IMG/VR virus record: IMGVR_UViG_3300031507_000019
Location: 1-41,305 of that record
DNA: 41,305 nucleotides
Source of the DNA: a virus
Reading direction: 5' to 3' (one strand)
The notes beneath the pieces were generated by a model that was not told the DNA's origin, did not search any database, and saw only the letters and a program-made list of their open reading frames with translations. Both the position numbers and the translations under genes were made by a program. Positions 37,536-41,305 of the stretch are shown here, one piece after another (position 1 is the first letter of the stretch; the number at the start of each line of letters is the position of its first letter).

Positions 37536-38986
37536 GCCGAGCGGCGCACAGACGCCCCGGCGCGGGCTTCGGACGGCGCGGCGGTGGCCGCGTGGGCGGC
37601 GGCGGCGCGCCCGAGACCGCACTCGGCGTGCAACTCGTCGCGACGCAGTACCTGCTCAGCGGCGGCACACCCTCGGGTAACCCGGTGTGCCTCCTCGTGC
37701 GCTGGCGCCCCGATGCGACGCCCGCGAACTCGCTCGGCACCGGCGGCGGCACGTCGAGCCTCGGCGGCGGCGCTTCGGGCGGCGGATCGATCATCGTCAA
37801 CAACGCGGGGCTCGGCAGCGTCGGCAACGAGATCGGCTTCGCGAACACCGCAACCGACGGGAAGATCCACATCCCTGTTCCTGGCGAGTCGGGCCGCATG
37901 GTCAACGACGTTCTCGTGCGAGACACGATCGGGAACAAGGATCACCACTCCCGCGACGGTCGCGAGTTCGGCATCGGCGCCAGCGCAGGCAGCGGCACCT
38001 CGTTCACTACGGGCAAGTTCTGCATCAACGGCCGACCGTCGGCGCCGACGACGTTTCAGTTCGGGTCGATGACGTTCGTCGAGGCGCAGCTCGGGACCAC
38101 GGCGCTCTCTGCCGCGCAGATCGCTGCGCTCGTCGCGTCGCCGGTGGGGACGCAGATGCCGGGATGCATCCACCAGTGGGTGGCGTCGGACCTCAGCGGC
38201 GGCGTGATCGCCGACCGCGTCACGCCGAACGCAACGAACAACCTCACGCTGACGGGCGCAGCGTCGTTGGTGCCGGTACTCGTGAAGCGTGCTGGGCGCG
38301 GATCGATCGAGCTGTTCTGGGACTCCATCGGCGCCGGCAAGCGACCGGACACCACGCTTGGCAACGGGCCTCGCAAGGAGTTGCAGAGGCTCCTCGTTGC
38401 CGCCGGCTACTCGTGTGCGCTCGTCGGGCAGTACGTGCCCGGCGCGAGCTGTACCGCTGACTTCGATGCGCGCTGCACGTGCCTCTCGTCGCAGGCTCTT
38501 GGCCTCGTGGTCGGTGCGGTGCCATCGCGGCTCTCGACGCTCGCGGCGGATGTTCTGATCAACGGTGGTCCCGACTGCGGCAGCTTCTGCGGGTACGGCG
38601 CTAACGACGTGTTCCAGCGCATCACGAACGGCGAGACGCCGACGCAGTGTCGCGATCACTTCCTCGCCGACTGGGACACGTTCTGTTCGACGGTCCGCGC
38701 CGTGCGCACCGGTCGCATTGTGTTCGGCACGGTGCTCCGCCAGGGCACGAGCGCGAGCACAGCGGACATGCGCACCGCGATCGATCTGATCAATGCGGCG
38801 GCGTCCGCGACGGTCGCGACGCTGAACGCAACATACGGAGACGTGCGACTCGCCGACGTTTGCACGGCGGCCACTCCGGACCAGGCGGCAGCCGACGACC
38901 TCGGCGTCCTCTACGACCGCATTCACCCGACGGACCCGACGGATCTTCTGATCGCTGCGCCGATCGCAGCAGCGTTCGCAGCGTGA
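37532..38986 (+). CDS. Tail receptor-binding protein with SGNH esterase domain
   Basis: 484 residues from GTG (GTGA overlap). N-terminal Gly/Arg-rich stem, then a LamG-like beta domain (about 25-230: PVCLLVRWRP... SFTTGKFCINGRP). The C-terminal half has an SGNH/GDSL hydrolase: block I FWDSIGAGK with Ser265, block III GYGANDV with Asn358, block V DRIHP with Asp462 and His465. Predicted to remove acyl groups from host surface polysaccharide. Position at the end of the tail genes supports a role in adsorption and host choice. Confidence 0.75.
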   Translation: MSRAAHRRPGAGFGRRGGGRVGGGGAPETALGVQLVATQYLLSGGTPSGNPVCLLVRWRPDATPANSLGTGGGTSSLGGGASGGGSIIVNNAGLGSVGNEIGFANTATDGKIHIPVPGESGRMVNDVLVRDTIGNKDHHSRDGREFGIGASAGSGTSFTTGKFCINGRPSAPTTFQFGSMTFVEAQLGTTALSAAQIAALVASPVGTQMPGCIHQWVASDLSGGVIADRVTPNATNNLTLTGAASLVPVLVKRAGRGSIELFWDSIGAGKRPDTTLGNGPRKELQRLLVAAGYSCALVGQYVPGASCTADFDARCTCLSSQALGLVVGAVPSRLSTLAADVLINGGPDCGSFCGYGANDVFQRITNGETPTQCRDHFLADWDTFCSTVRAVRTGRIVFGTVLRQGTSASTADMRTAIDLINAAASATVATLNATYGDVRLADVCTAATPDQAAADDLGVLYDRIHPTDPTDLLIAAPIAAAFAA

Positions 38987-38995
38987 GGTAGCGAC

Positions 38996-39388
38996 ATGAA
39001 GGCCACTCTTTCAAAAAGCCAGATCGACACCGGCGCGGCGCTTCTCGATGCGCTCTCCAGGGCCGGGATCGTGGTCGGCGTAGCGCTCTGGGAGCATCAC
39101 GACGGCGACGACGTATGGCGCCTCTTCGTCGAGGCGATTCCGCCCGAGTCAGAGGATCACTCGGCCGTCACGCGCGCCATCGCGGCCGCGGTCAACGCTC
39201 AGGTGCCTGATGCGGCGCTCCGCGGCGACGTTCATGCGCTGCTCGCGAGCGATGTTGACGTGGGCGTCGTCGGCTCACCACTCGGAGCGCACTACCGGCG
39301 CGGCGCTCCGAAGACGAAAACACGTCTTCACGATCACGCATGCGGTCGCGAGCGGCACTCGGGCCTCTACGTCTACCGGTTGGCATGA
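38996..39388 (+). CDS. Hypothetical protein before the lysis genes
   Basis: 130 residues. Alternating alpha/beta pattern (IDTGAALLDALSRAGIVVGVALWEHHDGDDVWRLFV), basic His-rich C-terminal end. Not recognised. Stop overlaps a 14-codon frame and lies just upstream of the spanin-like gene. Confidence 0.62.
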   Translation: MKATLSKSQIDTGAALLDALSRAGIVVGVALWEHHDGDDVWRLFVEAIPPESEDHSAVTRAIAAAVNAQVPDAALRGDVHALLASDVDVGVVGSPLGAHYRRGAPKTKTRLHDHACGRERHSGLYVYRLA

Positions 39389-39429
39389 CGCGGATGGCCG
39401 GCTTCGATTCGGAGGACGCGGAGACATGA
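39385..39429 (+). CDS. 14-residue coupled peptide frame
   Basis: ATG at 39385 overlaps the previous stop (ATGA), and its own stop at 39427 overlaps the spanin-like ATG (ATGA). It may be a translational relay carrying ribosomes to the lysis genes rather than a functional peptide. Confidence 0.35.
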   Translation: MTRMAGFDSEDAET

Positions 39430-39752
39430 GCAACGACGTACTCGACTTCGACGACGAGCGGGACACCGGCCGCATCGCGACCCTCGCGGCGGAAGAGCCG
39501 AGCGACCCGGTGCGCGCCATGCGCCGCGTGCGCGTGCAGCTCGCCGCCCACGAGATGCTCGACGGCCGACGCTGGAAGCAGCTCGCCGCGATGATCGGCA
39601 TCGTCGGCGGCCTCGCGCTCACCTGCGCCACGGCCGCGTGGGTGGCGAACGCCGACGCCGCCGCGGACCGCGCCCGCCTGGAAGACGTACGCGCACGGTG
39701 CGCGCGCATCGAAGCGCAGATCGACCGACTCGTAGAGAGGAGCGAACCATGA
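39426..39752 (+). CDS. Single-TM coiled-coil protein, inner-spanin-like
   Basis: 108 residues. An acidic cytoplasmic N terminus of about 50 residues, one TM segment (MIGIVGGLALTCATAAWVA, about 56-74), then a periplasmic coiled-coil (RARLEDVRARCARIEAQIDRL). That topology fits an i-spanin or a lysis accessory. Stop overlaps the next ATG. Confidence 0.6.
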   Translation: MSNDVLDFDDERDTGRIATLAAEEPSDPVRAMRRVRVQLAAHEMLDGRRWKQLAAMIGIVGGLALTCATAAWVANADAAADRARLEDVRARCARIEAQIDRLVERSEP

Positions 39753-40429
39753 AGAAGTGGAGCGAGTGGATCAGGACGTGGACGGTGCCGCAGGCGCTCG
39801 TCGTGGGCTTCGGAATGCTCTGCGTGACCGCGATGAGCATCACGATCACGCTGCACGACGACTGGGGCCGTCTCGTGCGCTGGCTCGCGCATCCCGAGTC
39901 GATGGCGCTCGTCGGCGGCATCGTGCTGTGGGCGATCGGCCTCTACCACCGCGCGCTCAAGACGCCGGTCACGATGCTGCTCGTCGTCTGTCTCGGCGGC
40001 TCGCTGCTCTCGGGTTGCGGCGCGTCTGCGCTCGTGATGCAGGGTCGCGCCGCGACGATCGTCGGCGTCGGCCTCGGCAGCATCGGCCAGGAGGTGCACG
40101 ACCAGCGCGCACGCGCCCTCGACGCGTGCGACGCCGATGCCGTCCCGACGCAGTGCGAGGCCGAGCAGGCGAGCGTGTGGGCGCCCGCAGTGGCCGCGTA
40201 CGAGTCGGCGCGCGCTGCGCTCTCGACGTGGATCGAGGCGCTCTCTGTCGCGCGTGAGGCCGGCGCCGACGACGGCGACGTGCTCAGCGCTCTCTTCGTG
40301 GCTGTCGCGCGCCTCGCTCGGCAGTGGAACGCGCTCGCCGCGGCGCTCCGTGGCGTCGGCGTCGAGGTGCCGGACTTGCCACCCTCGCTGGCGGCGCTCC
40401 TCGCCGCAGCATCCGGCGCGACGTCGTGA
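39749..40429 (+). CDS. Holin-like membrane protein with internal lipobox
   Basis: 226 residues. TM1 (about 13-34) and TM2 (about 51-67) lie in the first 70 residues, as in small holins. The third hydrophobic stretch ends LLSGC (Cys90), a fair lipobox, and an in-frame ATG at 39974 (residue 76) lies just before it. The last 136 residues are soluble and helical (VAAYESARAALSTWIEALS). Either one fused protein, or a nested short form secreted as a lipoprotein (outer-spanin-like). No RBS is seen before the inner ATG. Confidence 0.62.
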   Translation: MKKWSEWIRTWTVPQALVVGFGMLCVTAMSITITLHDDWGRLVRWLAHPESMALVGGIVLWAIGLYHRALKTPVTMLLVVCLGGSLLSGCGASALVMQGRAATIVGVGLGSIGQEVHDQRARALDACDADAVPTQCEAEQASVWAPAVAAYESARAALSTWIEALSVAREAGADDGDVLSALFVAVARLARQWNALAAALRGVGVEVPDLPPSLAALLAAASGATS

Positions 40430-40695
40430 GCCTCGACCCCGTCACCGCTGGGCTCGACCTGCTCGGCACGCTCGCGCGCATCGTCGAGGCGGCGCAGCGC
40501 GGAGAGACCACGCCAGAGGAGGCGATCGCAGCGGCGCGCAAGGCGCTCGGCGTCGACCCGCTCGCGGGCCTCGCGGCCGAGGACGCGGCGAGGCATGCGC
40601 GGCTGCTTGCGGTCGAGCACGAGGCGCGCACCGAGCGCAGCGACGAGCCCACGCTCGAGCTGCCGCTGCCACATACCGAAACGCCCCGCCGGTGA
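40426..40695 (+). CDS. Small helical hypothetical of the lysis region
   Basis: 89 residues from GTG (GTGA overlap). Helical (VTAGLDLLGTLARIVEAAQRG, PEEAIAAARKALGVDPLAGL) with a short acidic, proline-tipped end. No family recognised; part of the lysis cassette by location. Confidence 0.55.
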   Translation: MSLDPVTAGLDLLGTLARIVEAAQRGETTPEEAIAAARKALGVDPLAGLAAEDAARHARLLAVEHEARTERSDEPTLELPLPHTETPRR

Positions 40696-40701
40696 GGGCG
40701 A

Positions 40702-40774
40702 GGCGTCCAGTGTGGTGCGGACTCGAACCGCTCTGCGATTTGCCGTCGCGTGCTGCCCTTACACCAGCCACGCC
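40702..40774 (-). ncRNA. tRNA-Cys-like cloverleaf, degenerate
   Basis: Read leftwards, 73 nt. D arm GCTG/CAGC with loop GTGTAAGGG. Anticodon-like arm GCGA/TCGC with 7-nt loop CGGCAAA (GCA at the anticodon place, but G instead of U33). T arm GCGG/CCGC with TTCGAGT. Ends close with GGCGT/ACGCC, but the 3' strand is separated from the T arm by 10 unpaired nt. D and T arms are convincing; acceptor and anticodon arms are not. Could be a decayed tRNA or a tRNA mimic. It occupies the 138-bp gap before the endolysin. Confidence 0.4.
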
Positions 40775-40833
40775 GCGGGAGAGCCCTGCCGGGGTGCACC
40801 GAAGCAACGCCGAAGCGTCGAGGAGACCGTAGC

Positions 40834-41305
40834 ATGAGCGACGCGACCATCGCGCAGCAGACCGGCATCCCGCTGCCGTTCGTCGCCGGCATCCGCGCCA
40901 CCGAGAGCGGCGGCAACAGCCACGCGCTGCGCTTCGAGCCGCACCTGTTCCGGCGCTACCACGCCGACTGCGTGCGCGTGCTGCATCCGACCGAGGGCGC
41001 TGCGTTCGTCACCGGCGACGAGGAGCGCCGCGAGGCGTGGGCGCGCGGCCTCGTGCCGTACACACCCGGCAAGGACCGCGCGGCGAGCTCCAGCGCGCTG
41101 GAGACCGGCCGCGAGGCGATGGAGCACGCGATGCGCATCGACGGCAATGCCGCGATCCGCTCGACGAGCTTCGGCAGCTTTCAGGTGCTGGGTGCGCACC
41201 TGCTGCCCTTCGGCGCCACGCCGGAGGCCGCGCTCGCGGTGTTCGACGCGGCGCCGCAGAGCGTCTCGGACGAGCTGCTCGTGCGCTGGCTGCGCGCGAA
41301 CACGC
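40834..41305 (+). CDS. Endolysin, N-acetylmuramidase family (N-terminal part)
   Basis: The gene starts at ATG 40834 and continues at base 1 after the end overlap, giving 201 residues. The N-terminal segment IRATESGGN has the likely catalytic Glu24, followed by RFEPHLFRRYHAD and AIRSTSFGSFQVLG, motifs of the N-acetylmuramidase (formerly DUF3380) family. Cleaves the MurNAc-GlcNAc bond of peptidoglycan for lysis. No signal peptide or SAR segment is visible, so release would need the holin. Confidence 0.85.
   Translation, partial: MSDATIAQQTGIPLPFVAGIRATESGGNSHALRFEPHLFRRYHADCVRVLHPTEGAAFVTGDEERREAWARGLVPYTPGKDRAASSSALETGREAMEHAMRIDGNAAIRSTSFGSFQVLGAHLLPFGATPEAALAVFDAAPQSVSDELLVRWLRANT
41179..41305. 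repeat. Terminal direct repeat, copy 2 (circular-assembly overlap)
   Basis: Exact copy of bases 1-127 at the end of the window. Collapsing it restores an unbroken endolysin frame and a circle of 41,178 bp. Confidence 0.9.

Overview
The window is a complete temperate bacteriophage genome, drawn linear from a circular or circularly permuted molecule. Bases 1-127 are repeated exactly at 41179-41305, so the unique length is 41,178 bp, and the endolysin gene runs across the join. The base composition is very GC rich (by eye about two thirds). The virion genes are those of a podovirus-like particle: terminase, a 607-residue portal, scaffold, HK97-like capsid protein, a connector adaptor, one very large tail protein, three likely internal (ejection) proteins and an esterase-bearing tail protein. 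No tape measure, tail tube or sheath gene is seen. The host is probably a GC-rich proteobacterium-like organism, perhaps a myxobacterium. This rests on a prophage-type Cys-rich lipoprotein of a style common in Myxococcota and is inference only.

Layout. A leftward early operon runs from a consensus-like promoter at about 9024 down to 258. It encodes two small proteins, a YqaJ-like exonuclease, a Sak4-type ATPase, an SSB-like protein, a noncoding tRNA-like element, a conserved histidine-motif protein, a DUF6745-like protein with a 47-unit coding minisatellite, a circularly permuted C5 cytosine methyltransferase, two small proteins, a tyrosine integrase, and two zinc-finger-like proteins that lie beyond attP. 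The attP core (1151-1197) is the 3' half of a tRNA-Thr(CGT) and lies inside the integrase reading frame. The lysogeny switch is at 8997-10221: lipoprotein, short HTH repressor and a divergent YdaS/Cro-like gene, with operator-like GATAGT inverted repeats on both flanks.

A rightward operon (9961-17522) follows: an HNH-like protein, a CII-like protein, a SNF2-type helicase paired with an SPPF-motif DNA methyltransferase, small HTH and zinc proteins, a RusA resolvase and a DnaB-N/RecA-type helicase. Just behind the helicase gene is a dense cluster of GGGWACACG iterons that may be the replication origin. Packaging and structural genes occupy 17519-38986. Small terminase-like, GNAT-like and YkgJ-like cysteine-cluster genes precede TerL. 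The lysis cassette (about 39426-40834 and on through 1-261) has a probable spanin-like protein, a holin-like protein with an internal lipobox, a small protein, a second tRNA-like element and an N-acetylmuramidase endolysin.

Most early and middle genes overlap by exactly 4 bp (ATGA or GTGA) or touch as TGATG/TAATG. This fixes many starts, including GTG starts, and supports very small genes. The main points of interest are the permuted methyltransferase, the attP inside int that swaps the integrase tail and detaches two genes on integration, the coding minisatellite, the iteron cluster, the tRNA-like elements and the lysogenic-conversion lipoprotein.
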